From: RGIG426 sp045640165
GTDB taxonomy: Bacteria; Bacillota; Clostridia; Oscillospirales; Acutalibacteraceae
DNA: 15,416 nucleotides
Direction of reading: 5' to 3'
NCBI GenBank assembly: GCA_045640165.1
Contig: JAZUEK010000084.1
Coordinates: 1-15,416, forward strand
Shown: one piece after another, positions 6,519-13,369 of the stretch
Position numbering within the stretch: position 1 is the stretch's first letter
Layout: each line of letters begins with the position of its first letter
Made by a program: the position numbers and the translations under genes
The notes under the pieces: model-generated
Seen by the model: the letters and a program-made list of their open reading frames with translations, nothing else
The model's database searches: none
Told to the model about the DNA's origin: nothing

Positions 6519-8447
6519 ATGGGATACACACTTTCGCAAAAATGCATTAAAAATCACCTGCTGTCCGGCGATATGAGCGTTGTCGGCAGCGAAATCGGTC
6601 TCAAAATCGACCAAACGCTGACGCAGGACGCCACCGGCACGATGGCGTATCTCGAATTCGAGGCGATGGGCGTGCCGCGCGTGCGCACCGAGCGCTCGGT
6701 CGCGTATATCGACCACAACACGCTGCAAACCGGCTTCGAGAATGCCGACGACCACCGCTTTATCCAAAGCGTGTGCAAAAAACACGGACTCTATTTCTCT
6801 CGTCCGGGCAACGGTATCTGCCACCAAGTCCACCTCGAGCGCTTCGGTATTCCGGGCAAAACCCTTATCGGCTCGGACAGCCACACGCCTACCGCCGGCG
6901 GTATCGGTATGCTCGCGTTCGGCGCAGGCGGCCTCGACGTTGCGGTCGCGATGGGCGGCGGCGCGTATTATATCTCTGTGCCGAAAATCGTGTACGTCAA
7001 CCTGACCGGCAAATTGTCGCCGTGGGTGACCGCGAAAGATATTATCCTCGAAGTGCTCCGCCGTTTGTCGGTCAAAGGCGGCGTCGGCAAAATTGTGGAA
7101 TACGGCGGCGAGGGCGTCAAAACCTTGACCGTGCCGGAGCGCGCGACCATTACCAATATGGGTGCGGAACTCGGCGCTTCCACCTCGATTTTCCCGTCGG
7201 ACGAAGTGACCAAAGCGTTTATGGAAGCGCAAGGCCGCGGTGACCAATGGGTAGAGCTCGCGCCGGATGCGGACGCGAAATACGACGAGGTCGTGAACAT
7301 TGACCTGTCGGCTCTTGAACCGCTGGCTGCCTGCCCCCACTCGCCGGATGCGGTCAAACCGATTGCCGAGCTCGCCGGTATGCCGGTGTCGCAGTGCTGT
7401 ATCGGTTCGTGCACCAACTCGTCGCTTTATGATATGCTGAAAGTGGCGGCGATTCTTAAAGGCAAAACCATCCACCCGTCGGTGAGTCTCGCGATTGCGC
7501 CCGGCTCGAAGCAGGTGTTCCAGATGCTCGCGCAGTGCGGCGCTTTGGCGGATATGATTGCCGCCGGTGCGCGTATTCTCGAATGCGCGTGCGGCCCGTG
7601 CATCGGTATGGGTCAGTCGCCGAACTCCGGCGGCGTGTCGCTGCGTACATTCAACCGCAACTTTGAGGGCCGAAGCGGCACGGCGGATGCGCAGGTGTAT
7701 CTCGTCAGCCCCGAAACCGCGGCTTGCGCGGCTTTGACCGGTTTCGTCGTCGATCCGCGTACCTGCGGTGACGCGCCGCAGGTCACGATGCCGGATGCGT
7801 TCCTTATTAACGATAACTTGATTGAGCCGCCGGCACCGGTGGAGGAAGCGGACAGCGTAGAGATTCTCCGTGGTCCGAACATCAAGCCGTTCCCGTCCAA
7901 TCAGCCGTTGCCTGCCGAAATCGAGGCGGACGTGCTGCTGAAAGTCGGCGACAACATCACCACCGACCACATTATGCCGGCCGGCGCGAAGATTTTGCCG
8001 TTGCGCTCGAACATCCCTGCTATTTCGGAACACTGCTTTGTCCGCTGTGACGAGACGTTCCCGGCACGCTGCAAAGAAGCCGGCAAAGGCATCATCGTGG
8101 GTGGCGTCAACTACGGCCAGGGCAGCTCGCGTGAACACGCGGCGCTCGCGCCGTTGTATCTCGGCATTAAAGCCGTCGTGGTGAAATCGTTTGCGCGTAT
8201 CCACGTAGCGAACCTCGTCAACGCCGGCATTTTGCCGCTGACGTTTGCGAACCCCGACGATTACGACCGCATTGACCAAGGCGACACGCTTGCCCTGCCG
8301 AACGTGCGCGCCCGTCTCGAAAACGGCGAGCCGCTTACCCTCGAAAACAAAACGAAGGGCGAGACCTATGCGCTCGCAACCTCGTTTAGCGAGCGCGGCC
8401 GCGATATTCTGCTTGCAGGCGGTCTCTTGTATACCGTCGGCAAATAA
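6519..8447 (+). CDS. acn: Aconitate hydratase, Aquifex-type (compact bacterial aconitase)
   Basis: The product has 642 aa, matching the roughly 640-660 aa Aquifex-type aconitase family rather than the roughly 890 aa AcnA. It isomerises citrate to isocitrate in the cytoplasm through a [4Fe-4S] cluster. ATG 6519 lies 8 nt after GGAGGG (6505-6510); ATG 6495 is upstream of that site and unlikely. Visible motifs include DQTLTQDATGTMAYL (31-45), IDHNTLQTGFENADDH (64-79), GSDSHTPTAGGIG (118-130) and PERATITNMGAELGA (206-220). The cluster ligands are Cys298 in IGSCTNSS and Cys358 and Cys361 in CACGPCIGMG. The swivel-domain motif YGQGSSREHAA is at 532-542. It is monocistronic between its own promoter and a terminator. 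No other TCA gene is adjacent; in such anaerobes it may serve glutamate synthesis rather than a full cycle. Identity is very secure. Confidence 0.97.
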   Translation: MGYTLSQKCIKNHLLSGDMSVVGSEIGLKIDQTLTQDATGTMAYLEFEAMGVPRVRTERSVAYIDHNTLQTGFENADDHRFIQSVCKKHGLYFSRPGNGICHQVHLERFGIPGKTLIGSDSHTPTAGGIGMLAFGAGGLDVAVAMGGGAYYISVPKIVYVNLTGKLSPWVTAKDIILEVLRRLSVKGGVGKIVEYGGEGVKTLTVPERATITNMGAELGASTSIFPSDEVTKAFMEAQGRGDQWVELAPDADAKYDEVVNIDLSALEPLAACPHSPDAVKPIAELAGMPVSQCCIGSCTNSSLYDMLKVAAILKGKTIHPSVSLAIAPGSKQVFQMLAQCGALADMIAAGARILECACGPCIGMGQSPNSGGVSLRTFNRNFEGRSGTADAQVYLVSPETAACAALTGFVVDPRTCGDAPQVTMPDAFLINDNLIEPPAPVEEADSVEILRGPNIKPFPSNQPLPAEIEADVLLKVGDNITTDHIMPAGAKILPLRSNIPAISEHCFVRCDETFPARCKEAGKGIIVGGVNYGQGSSREHAALAPLYLGIKAVVVKSFARIHVANLVNAGILPLTFANPDDYDRIDQGDTLALPNVRARLENGEPLTLENKTKGETYALATSFSERGRDILLAGGLLYTVGK

Positions 8448-8456
8448 GACAAAAAG

Positions 8457-8489
8457 AAAAATCCTCCCACCGCGGGCGGAGGATTTTTT
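8457..8489. terminator. Bidirectional terminator between aconitase and the zinc-ribbon gene
   Basis: Positions 8457-8467 pair with 8478-8488 (AAAAATCCTCC and its complement), loop CACCGCGGGC. The T run on one strand and the A run on the other allow it to serve both convergent genes. Confidence 0.9.
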
Positions 8490-8500
8490 ACGTTTAGGAC

Positions 8501-8977
8501 TTACTTCAGGAAATTGAAATTGCGGATGATGGCCGGCTCAACGGCTTTGCCGTCGCAAATCTGGAAGAAGCAGATGATTTTGATGACCCACAGCACCACC
8601 ATAAAGATGCCGGCGGCGAGGGGAACGATAATCGTCCAGCAAAGAAGCGCCGCAACCAAACCGGTCAGCGTTTCGATGACGACGAATTTGAGCGCCTGGC
8701 GCAGGTGGAAAGCGGCGTAGGGCGAACTGTCGCCGATGAGCAGGGCAATGATGATGCCGACAACGCCGAGCAGATAGACGAGCATCGCGATGACTTTGTT
8801 TTCGGACACGTCTTTCGGGTCGAATTCCGCGGTGTGATCATACGGCATCACCGGCGCGGTGTAGGGCTGTTGCGGCGGCGTGTAGGATGATTGCGGCGCT
8901 TGGAATTGCATACCGCAACCGGAGCAGAAGACGGCGCTGTCGTCTAATTGCGCGCCGCATTTCGGACAAATTTTCAT
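8501..8977 (-). CDS. Zinc-ribbon membrane protein (DUF4870-like)
   Basis: The product has 158 aa. GGAGG (minus strand 8990-8986) lies 8 nt before ATG 8977, which fixes the start even though the frame stays open far upstream. The N-terminus is a zinc ribbon, Cys4-X2-Cys7 and Cys18-X2-Cys21, followed by a Gln/Pro/Tyr-rich spacer (about 26-48). The rest is a hydrophobic domain with helices near 62-82, 97-113 and 116-140. The motif YAAFHLRQALKF (87-98) is characteristic of small DUF4870/TM2-like membrane proteins (inner-membrane, role unknown). It is monocistronic, with its own promoter at 9037-9009, and convergent to aconitase. The domain order of ribbon, linker and membrane part is common in Firmicutes. 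No function is assigned. Confidence 0.92.
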   Translation of the reverse strand: MKICPKCGAQLDDSAVFCSGCGMQFQAPQSSYTPPQQPYTAPVMPYDHTAEFDPKDVSENKVIAMLVYLLGVVGIIIALLIGDSSPYAAFHLRQALKFVVIETLTGLVAALLCWTIIVPLAAGIFMVVLWVIKIICFFQICDGKAVEPAIIRNFNFLK

Positions 8978-9008
8978 AAAAATAACCTCCTCTTGAGTTT
9001 CTCTATTT

Positions 9009-9037
9009 AGTATACCACGCCAATCGCACGGTCGCAA
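9009..9037 (-). promoter_or_regulatory. Promoter of the zinc-ribbon membrane protein gene
   Basis: Minus strand: TTGCGA (9037-9032), 17 bp, TATACT (9014-9009) in a GGTATACTA context. The ATG is 31 nt beyond the -10. Confidence 0.82.
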
Positions 9038-9082
9038 GAGAATTTTGCAAAAGAAGCCCTTGTTTTTTGTGCAAAATGCCGC

Positions 9083-9111
9083 TTTACTTTCTAAGAAAGC
9101 AGTGGTATAGT
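9083..9111 (+). promoter_or_regulatory. Promoter of the secreted dockerin gene
   Basis: TTTACT (9083-9088) and TATAGT (9106-9111) with a 17-bp spacer, again within GGTATA. The untranslated leader to 9178 is about 60 nt, and no strong structure was seen in it. Confidence 0.75.
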
Positions 9112-9178
9112 AAAAAAAGGAGTATTGTCTCCTCTTAACGAATTCAAAAGTGAACAATATTAAGGAAGGATGATACCA

Positions 9179-10060
9179 ATGAAAAACGTATTCAAAGTTG
9201 TATCCGTCGTGATGGTGCTGGCGTTGTTGGTGGGCGTTATGGCGGCTACCGGTCTGTTGGCCTCGGCCGACGAGCCTGTGGCGATTGCCACCTGGAAAGA
9301 CGCGAACGGCGTGGCGTATACCTACGTGTGGAACGGTGTGGCGTATGCGAATGTGTACAGCTATACTGCCGGTACGCCGAGTGCGTGGGGCGAGTTTGCG
9401 GCGGGAATTGCCGATGTGGAAGAAAACCAGTTTGTGGAAGTGGTGTTGACCGGTTCCTTTGTCGGTGCTACCGCGGAAAATGTGTCGGCAAAGAGCCGTG
9501 TCTGGCAAGAAACCGGCGAAAAAACCTTTGCGGTTTCCGCCAATGAAAACGAAGTGGTGTTCCGAATTCAGGGTCCGCTGACCTTTGCGGCGCCGGTTGA
9601 CGGCAATATTGATGTCACTTTCGGAAGCAATATGACCGGCATCAGCGAAGCGGGAGATACCCATATGACCGTGACGCTGTATGAGGGTAAACCGGTTGAT
9701 CCGGAAGCTGAAGCGACTGCCACGGAAGCGGATTCCACCGAGACCGAGCCGGAAGCGACCGCGACTGAGCCGGTTGTGACCGAGCCGAGCGAGACCGAAC
9801 CGTCCGAGACCGAGCCGGTCGTGACTGAGCCGTCCGAGACCAAACCGTCTACGCCGGTGGTGCTGCTTTACGGCGATGCCAACGGCGACAACGAAATCAA
9901 CATGAAAGACGTCCTGACGCTGCGCAAATATCTTGCCGGCATGGAAGTCGAAATCAACATGACCTTGGCCGATGCCAACGGTGATGACGAGATCAACATG
10001 AAAGACGTGCTGGCGCTTCGCAAATATCTCGCCGGTATGGACCAAGTCCTCGGCAAATAA
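9179..10060 (+). CDS. Secreted protein: unrecognised N-terminal domain, Glu/Pro/Thr linker, type I dockerin
   Basis: The product has 293 aa. ATG 9179 lies 9 nt after AAGGAAGG (9162-9169); the in-frame ATG 9170 touches that site and is rejected. A signal peptide covers about 1-30 (MKNVFKVV, a hydrophobic core, likely cleavage after Ala-Ser-Ala). Residues about 31-170 form an apparently all-beta domain (ATWKDANGVAYTYVWNGVAY near the start, TGSFVGATAENVSAKSRVW further on) that I do not recognise. Residues about 172-226 are a TEPSETEP-type linker. Residues 232-290 are a dockerin with two nearly identical repeats, DANGDNEINMKD and DANGDDEINMKD, each followed by VL.LRKYLAGM. It is therefore an exported protein expected to dock onto a cohesin, such as those encoded at 13370 and 14731. 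Its signal peptide resembles that of the small dockerin protein at 14262. Confidence 0.92.
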   Translation: MKNVFKVVSVVMVLALLVGVMAATGLLASADEPVAIATWKDANGVAYTYVWNGVAYANVYSYTAGTPSAWGEFAAGIADVEENQFVEVVLTGSFVGATAENVSAKSRVWQETGEKTFAVSANENEVVFRIQGPLTFAAPVDGNIDVTFGSNMTGISEAGDTHMTVTLYEGKPVDPEAEATATEADSTETEPEATATEPVVTEPSETEPSETEPVVTEPSETKPSTPVVLLYGDANGDNEINMKDVLTLRKYLAGMEVEINMTLADANGDDEINMKDVLALRKYLAGMDQVLGK

Positions 10061-10069
10061 GTTTTGAAC

Positions 10070-10105
10070 AAAAAACGGCAAGGTGATTTCACCTTGCCGT
10101 TTTTT
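10070..10105 (+). terminator. Rho-independent terminator of the dockerin gene
   Basis: A 16-bp perfect stem (10070-10085 with 10090-10105), loop ATTT. The stem's right arm ends in TTTTTT, and its A-rich left arm could also serve the opposite strand. Confidence 0.94.
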
Positions 10106-10110
10106 CTTGC

Positions 10111-10139
10111 TTGAAAAGTGTGTAAAAAAATGGTATACT
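10111..10139 (+). promoter_or_regulatory. Promoter of the DUF6106-like/nnrD/lipoprotein operon
   Basis: TTGAAA (10111-10116) and TATACT (10134-10139) with 17 bp between, in a GGTATACTA context. Confidence 0.87.
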
Positions 10140-10169
10140 ACCCATACTACCATGGAAAAGGGGATTACT

Positions 10170-10727
10170 ATGACGTTTGTGGAACAACTCGTTCAAAAAA
10201 AGAAAACGGGAAAAGACCGCGCGCTGTTGGTCGGCATTTGGGTTATGGCGTTTTTGATGGTTACGGCCCTGCTCTATTTCGCGTTCGGCTTAACGATGCA
10301 AAGCGGCAATTCCACGCCGGTTGCTCTCGCCATTTTGCTTTCGGTGGGCGTTTTTTGGTTGGCGTTTCATTTTTCCGGCAACGCCACGGTGGAATACGAA
10401 TATAGCGCGTTCGAGGGCGAGTTGGCCATCGACAAAATCGTGGCGAAGCGCAAACGTACGCGCGTGGTGCAGGTGGCGGCGAAACGCATCGAGCAGCTGT
10501 CGCCGATAGAGGCGCGCGCGGAAGAAACGGGAAAATTCGACCGTGTGATTGTTGCCGCGCCTTCGGAAGCGGAGGCAACGTGGTTTGTTACCTATTCCGG
10601 CAAGAAAAACGGGCGGACGCTCGTGCTGTTTGCGCCGAACGACGACTTTTTCGAGGAACTGTATAAAGACCAGACGCGCGACGTGAAAGCGGAGTGCGAC
10701 AAAAAGCGTCTGCGCTACGGCGTGTGA
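10170..10727 (+). CDS. DUF6106-like membrane protein
   Basis: The product has 185 aa. ATG 10170 follows AAGGGG (10158-10163) by 6 nt; ATG 10152 overlaps that site. Two transmembrane helices (about 17-40 and 49-69) follow a short basic N-terminus (VEQLVQKKKTGKD). The soluble remainder begins VEYEYSAFEGELAIDKIVAKRKRTRV (74-99, given here in parts: VEYEYSAFEGELAIDK, then IVAKRKRTRV). This matches what I remember of the clostridial DUF6106 family, small membrane proteins of unknown function. The second half has mixed alpha/beta character and ends in a charged helix (FFEELYKDQTRDVKAECDKK). It is the first gene of an operon, with its stop codon inside the ribosome binding site of nnrD. The family name is from memory and moderately certain. 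Confidence 0.85.
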   Translation: MTFVEQLVQKKKTGKDRALLVGIWVMAFLMVTALLYFAFGLTMQSGNSTPVALAILLSVGVFWLAFHFSGNATVEYEYSAFEGELAIDKIVAKRKRTRVVQVAAKRIEQLSPIEARAEETGKFDRVIVAAPSEAEATWFVTYSGKKNGRTLVLFAPNDDFFEELYKDQTRDVKAECDKKRLRYGV

Positions 10728-10738
10728 GGAGAAACGGT

Positions 10739-11620
10739 ATGGAAAACGAGGAATTGCGCTTGCTGACCGATGCGGCGGTGCGCAAATGGTTGCCTGCTCG
10801 ACCGGCAGACGGTCACAAGGGGACGTTCGGGCATCTGTTGTCCGTGTGCGGTGCTGTGGGCATGGCCGGCGCGGCGTGTTTTGCCGCCGAAGCCGCCTAT
10901 CGGTGTGGCACGGGGCTTGTGAGTGCCGCGATGCCGGAGAGTATTTACCCCATCGTGACGGCGCGCGTGCCGGAAGCGGTGTGCGTGTTGTTGCCGCAAG
11001 AGGAGACCGGCGGCGTGGCGGCGATGGCGACCGATGCGTTGCAGCGGCCGCTTGAAAAAGCGACGGCGGTGTTGTGCGGTTGCGGATTAGGCACGGGCGA
11101 CGGTGCGAAAACGGTGCTTTTGTGGTTACTCCAAAACGCCGCTTGCCCGGTTGTTTTGGACGCGGATGGTCTAAATCTTTTGGCGGCGCATACAGATAGG
11201 GTGGGAACGGGGGCACCGGTGTGCCTGACACCACATCCTGCCGAGGCGGCGCGACTTTTATGCACAACGACGGCGGCGGTCGAGGCCGACCGTGTCGGTG
11301 CGGCACGGGAACTGGTAACGCAATACAGTGCGGTGGTGGTGCTCAAAGGGCACGAAACCTTAATCGCCGCGCCGGAACGGCCGGTGCTGGTGAATCGTAC
11401 CGGCAACGACGGTCTCGCCAAAGGCGGGAGTGGCGACGTGCTTGCCGGTCTTATCGGCGGTCTCGCGGCGCAGGGAATGCCGCTGTATGAAGCGGCGGCG
11501 TGCGGCGTGTATCTGCACGGTCTCGCCGGCGAGCGAGCGGCCAAACGGCTGTCTCGTCGCGGTATGCTTGCACGGGATTTGTTGTGCGAAACGGCGACCC
11601 TGTTTTCCGAATACGAGTAA
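10739..11620 (+). CDS. nnrD: ADP-dependent NAD(P)H-hydrate dehydratase (stand-alone YjeF C-terminal/YxkO type)
   Basis: The product has 293 aa. The enzyme dehydrates the S-form of damaged NAD(P)H hydrate at the expense of ADP or ATP, a cytoplasmic metabolite-repair reaction. The carbohydrate-kinase-like fold is signalled by HKGTFGHLLSVCGAVGMAGA (26-45), VVLDADGLNLLA (138-149), LTPHPAEAARLL (163-174), VLKGHETLIA (201-210) and the anion-hole/catalytic segment GLAKGGSGDVLAGLI (225-239) with Asp233. Only the dehydratase is present. The NnrE epimerase domain found fused in E. coli YjeF is absent, as in B. subtilis YxkO. ATG 10739 lies 7 nt after GAGGAG (10726-10731), which overlaps the upstream stop codon. 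A lipoprotein gene follows after 15 nt in the same operon. Confidence 0.95.
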   Translation: MENEELRLLTDAAVRKWLPARPADGHKGTFGHLLSVCGAVGMAGAACFAAEAAYRCGTGLVSAAMPESIYPIVTARVPEAVCVLLPQEETGGVAAMATDALQRPLEKATAVLCGCGLGTGDGAKTVLLWLLQNAACPVVLDADGLNLLAAHTDRVGTGAPVCLTPHPAEAARLLCTTTAAVEADRVGAARELVTQYSAVVVLKGHETLIAAPERPVLVNRTGNDGLAKGGSGDVLAGLIGGLAAQGMPLYEAAACGVYLHGLAGERAAKRLSRRGMLARDLLCETATLFSEYE

Positions 11621-11635
11621 ACGGGAGCGACGCTT

Positions 11636-12124
11636 GTGAAACGGTTTGGTTTGTGGATTCTTCTTGGTTGTCTGCTGTTGTGCGGTTGCGCAAAGAACAC
11701 CGCGTTGCCGCAAACCACGTCGTTTTCGAGCACGGTCACCATCACGGCGAACGACGTTTCGGTGACGGCGACGCTGACACGCACGGAACGGGGTCAACTG
11801 ATGCTGGCTTGCACCGCGCCGGAACGCCTTAGCGGTGTGACGGTGGCGCTGTCCGGCGAAACGGTGCGTTTTTCGAAAGGCGGCTTGTCACGGGAGTTTC
11901 CGCTTGCGGACGTTCCGAAAAGCGCTGTGTTTTCGACACTTTGCCGCGTGTTGGATGCCGCCGCGCAATGCACCGAGCCGCCGAAAGGCGGCGTGTTGCA
12001 AGGCGTTTGCAACGCCGAGCCGTATACGCTGACGTTTGATGAAAAAACGGGCGTTTTACAGTCGATATCCGTCCCTAATGCGGATTTTTCCGTCGTCTTT
12101 TCCGATTTTTCTCCGGATTTGTAA
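11636..12124 (+). CDS. Lipoprotein of unknown function (possibly LolA-like fold)
   Basis: The product has 162 aa, with a GTG start at 11636 placed 8 nt after GGGAG (11623-11627). No ATG fits, since the signal peptide begins directly with this codon. The N-terminus MKRFGLWILL and the box LCGC give a lipidated Cys18. The mature part is almost all beta strands (STVTITANDVSVTATLTR, QLMLACTAPERLSGVTVALS). It ends in GGVLQGVCNAEPYTLTFD and TGVLQSISVP, a strand pattern that recalls LolA/LppX-type lipoprotein-binding folds. Two cysteines, Cys112 and Cys125, could form a disulphide. It is the last gene of the operon after nnrD. The similarity to LolA-like proteins is only by pattern and is uncertain. 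Confidence 0.85.
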   Translation: MKRFGLWILLGCLLLCGCAKNTALPQTTSFSSTVTITANDVSVTATLTRTERGQLMLACTAPERLSGVTVALSGETVRFSKGGLSREFPLADVPKSAVFSTLCRVLDAAAQCTEPPKGGVLQGVCNAEPYTLTFDEKTGVLQSISVPNADFSVVFSDFSPDL

Positions 12125-12205
12125 AAAATAATTAGATAAAATGACGAAAAAACGTAGAGTTGTTCGATACATTTTACAAAATTGTGAACGGCGACCAAAA
12201 ATCCA
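12125..12205 (+). other. A/T-rich intergenic stretch without recognised feature
   Basis: The spacer between the lipoprotein stop and the next promoter is much richer in A/T than its flanks. I see no clear terminator hairpin with a T tail here, so read-through from the nnrD operon into the sigma-factor gene is possible. Confidence 0.5.
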
Positions 12206-12234
12206 TTGACAAACCGCCTGTTTTGGGCTACAAT
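12206..12234 (+). promoter_or_regulatory. Promoter of the SigH-like sigma factor gene
   Basis: TTGACA (12206-12211), 17 bp, TACAAT (12229-12234). The leader to the ATG is about 45 nt and contains overlapping hairpins (see 12251-12273). Confidence 0.9.
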
Positions 12235-12250
12235 GAAAAAACCTAAATAA

Positions 12251-12273
12251 GGCGGTCTGCCGCCGAACGGCGG
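12251..12273 (+). promoter_or_regulatory. Two mutually exclusive hairpins in the sigma-factor leader
   Basis: GGCGG (12251-12255) can pair with CCGCC (12260-12264). The same CCGCC can instead pair with GGCGG (12269-12273), whose last G's abut the Shine-Dalgarno GGGGTGA (12272-12278). The second pairing would partly hide the ribosome binding site. The pairing is visible in the sequence; a regulatory role is only suggested. Confidence 0.4.
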
Positions 12274-12282
12274 GGTGAGACA

Positions 12283-12852
12283 ATGCGGAACACGACAGAG
12301 GTTTCCTCCGCGGAGGAAACGGCGTTGATTGCCGCTGTGCGCGCCGGTTCGCAAGAGGCGTTCGCCCGTCTTGCCGCCCGTTACGACGGGGCGCTGTCCG
12401 CGCTGTCGCGGCAGTTGGTTGTCCCTGCTTTGGAAGAGGACGACTTGAAGCAGGAAGGGCTGTTGGCTCTGCTTGCCGCCGCTAAAAGTTTTGATGAGCA
12501 AAACGGCGCGTCTTTCGGGACGTATGCGCGGCTGTGCGCGCGCCACCGTATGATTTCCGCTCGCCGCCGTGTGATGGCGCTGCCCGTTCCCGTGGAAGGG
12601 GACGATACCGTGGCGGAGAGCATTCCGCTCGACGGACAAGCCGAGCCGGAACAACTGATCCTTGCCAAAGAGGAAGAAAAACGGCTGTTCGCAAAGCTCA
12701 AAGAGCAGTTGTCGCCGCTGGAGTACGCGGCACTGCGCGACTATCTCGACGGCTATTCGTATGAAGAAATCGCCGCCCATCTCGACGCAACTCCGAAAAG
12801 CGTGGACAACGCGCTTTCGCGTGCGCGCCGAAAATTACAACATCGTTTATAA
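12283..12852 (+). CDS. Sigma-70 family sigma factor, SigH-like
   Basis: The product has 189 aa. Region 2 (about 24-97) reads AFARLAARYDGALSALSRQL, then EEDDLKQEGLLALLAAAKSFD (51-71, core-binding; given in two parts: EEDDLKQEGLLA, LLAAAKSFD), then NGASFGTYARLCARHRMISA (74-93). This SF.TYA.LC..R.I.A pattern is that of SigH/Spo0H-like factors rather than classical ECF ones. Region 4 (about 138-187) has LSPLEYAALRDYLDGYSYEEIA followed by a recognition helix TPKSVDNALSRARRKLQ. The middle segment (100-130) is acidic. No anti-sigma gene is adjacent. A zinc-ribbon gene follows. It is slightly shorter than typical SigH (about 210 aa), so assignment to true Spo0H is uncertain and I give no symbol. Confidence 0.9.
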   Translation: MRNTTEVSSAEETALIAAVRAGSQEAFARLAARYDGALSALSRQLVVPALEEDDLKQEGLLALLAAAKSFDEQNGASFGTYARLCARHRMISARRRVMALPVPVEGDDTVAESIPLDGQAEPEQLILAKEEEKRLFAKLKEQLSPLEYAALRDYLDGYSYEEIAAHLDATPKSVDNALSRARRKLQHRL

Positions 12853-12870
12853 CCGCGGTTGCGGTTTTAT
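12851..12870 (+). terminator. Weak terminator-like hairpin after the sigma factor
   Basis: AACCGC (12851-12856) pairs with GCGGTT (12861-12866) around GGTT and is followed by TTTAT. The stem overlaps the stop codon. It is short, so termination would be partial at best. Confidence 0.45.
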
Positions 12871-12872
12871 AT

Positions 12873-12934
12873 GCCCGGGTAGTTTAAGAAGAACATTGGT
12901 ATCAAAGGTGTCGGTCCGAATCCGTCGCGGGGCA
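12873..12934 (+). pseudogene. Degenerate tRNA-like element (possible tRNA-Trp relic)
   Basis: The stretch follows a tRNA plan. A 5' acceptor arm GCCCGGG pairs at 5 of 7 positions with GCGGGGC (12927-12933), followed by discriminator A. The conserved T8-A9 pair is present at 12880-12881. A D-stem GTTT/GAAC encloses a shortened loop AAGAA without the GG pair. A T-arm GTCGG-TCCGAAT-CCGTC has one mismatch. The segment that should hold the anticodon arm and variable loop (12896-12909, TTGGTATCAAAGGT) is 14 nt instead of about 22, so no anticodon stem forms. The ATCAAA remnant recalls the CTCCAAA loop of tRNA-Trp. It looks like a decayed tRNA, or less likely a tRNA-like leader of the next gene. Confidence 0.4.
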
Positions 12935-12963
12935 AAAATTTTCTTAAAGCGAGGTACTATCCC

Positions 12964-13242
12964 ATGTACGAAGACAAAACTCTGGTCTGCAAAGAATGTG
13001 GCAACGAATTCGTGTTCACCGCCGGTGAGCAAGAGTTCTACGCTGAGAAAGGCTTCGAGAACGAGCCGCAGCGTTGCAAAGCCTGCCGCGACGCCCGCAA
13101 GAACGCTGCCCGTGGTGAGCGCGAGATGCACACCGCGATCTGCGCCAACTGCGGCAAAGAAGCGACCGTCCCGTTCAAACCGCGTGAGGACCGCCCGGTG
13201 TATTGCAGCGAATGCTTCGCCGCGATGAAAGAACAAGGCTAA
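12964..13242 (+). CDS. Small double zinc-ribbon protein (zf_trcl-like)
   Basis: The product has 92 aa. ATG 12964 lies 8 nt after GAGGT (12951-12955). Four CXXC knuckles are visible: Cys9/Cys12 with Cys38/Cys41, and Cys60/Cys63 with Cys81/Cys84. This gives two probable zinc sites. The first half, DKTLVCKECGNEFVFTAGEQ followed by FY..KGF.NEP.RC, matches the zf_trcl type ribbon widespread in Firmicutes. The second half, ICANCGKEATVPFKP then RPVYCSECF, resembles the CxxC-type ribbon often fused to it. It is cytoplasmic with no enzymatic motif, and nucleic-acid or protein binding is the usual guess. No own promoter was recognised between it and the sigma-factor gene. A strong terminator follows. 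Confidence 0.93.
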   Translation: MYEDKTLVCKECGNEFVFTAGEQEFYAEKGFENEPQRCKACRDARKNAARGEREMHTAICANCGKEATVPFKPREDRPVYCSECFAAMKEQG

Positions 13243-13254
13243 GTTTGTCGACCG

Positions 13255-13284
13255 AAACGCCCCGTCATTTGACGGGGCGTTTTC
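13255..13284 (+). terminator. Rho-independent terminator after the zinc-ribbon gene
   Basis: A 12-bp stem (13255-13266 with 13271-13282), loop ATTT, ends in a short T run that is partly within the stem. Confidence 0.9.
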
Positions 13285-13294
13285 TCGTTGTTTC

Positions 13295-13323
13295 TTGACT
13301 TTTTCGGCTAAGGGCAGTATAAT
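13295..13323 (+). promoter_or_regulatory. Near-perfect sigma-A promoter of the cohesin lipoprotein gene
   Basis: TTGACT (13295-13300), 17-bp spacer, TATAAT (13318-13323). It lies 46 nt upstream of the ATG. Confidence 0.93.
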
Positions 13324-13369
13324 CCAATACAATACTTTTACATTCCTATTAAGATAGGGGGATGAACCA

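Noticed and set aside
6357..8279. 640-codon minus-strand open frame opposite the aconitase gene
   Set aside because: A shadow of a G+C-rich coding strand: Arg/His-rich with no domain, while the plus strand encodes a full aconitase.
9768..9850. Direct repeats of GAGACCGAGCCG type suggesting a tandem-repeat locus or CRISPR
   Set aside because: They are in-frame codon repeats of a Thr-Glu-Pro linker without unique spacers; the same kind occurs at 15211-15300.
8978..10153. Long upstream extension of the minus-strand zinc-ribbon frame (open to 10153)
   Set aside because: It runs antisense through the dockerin gene and its terminator, gives a His/Arg/Gly-rich translation, and the real start at 8977 has an ideal ribosome binding site and promoter.
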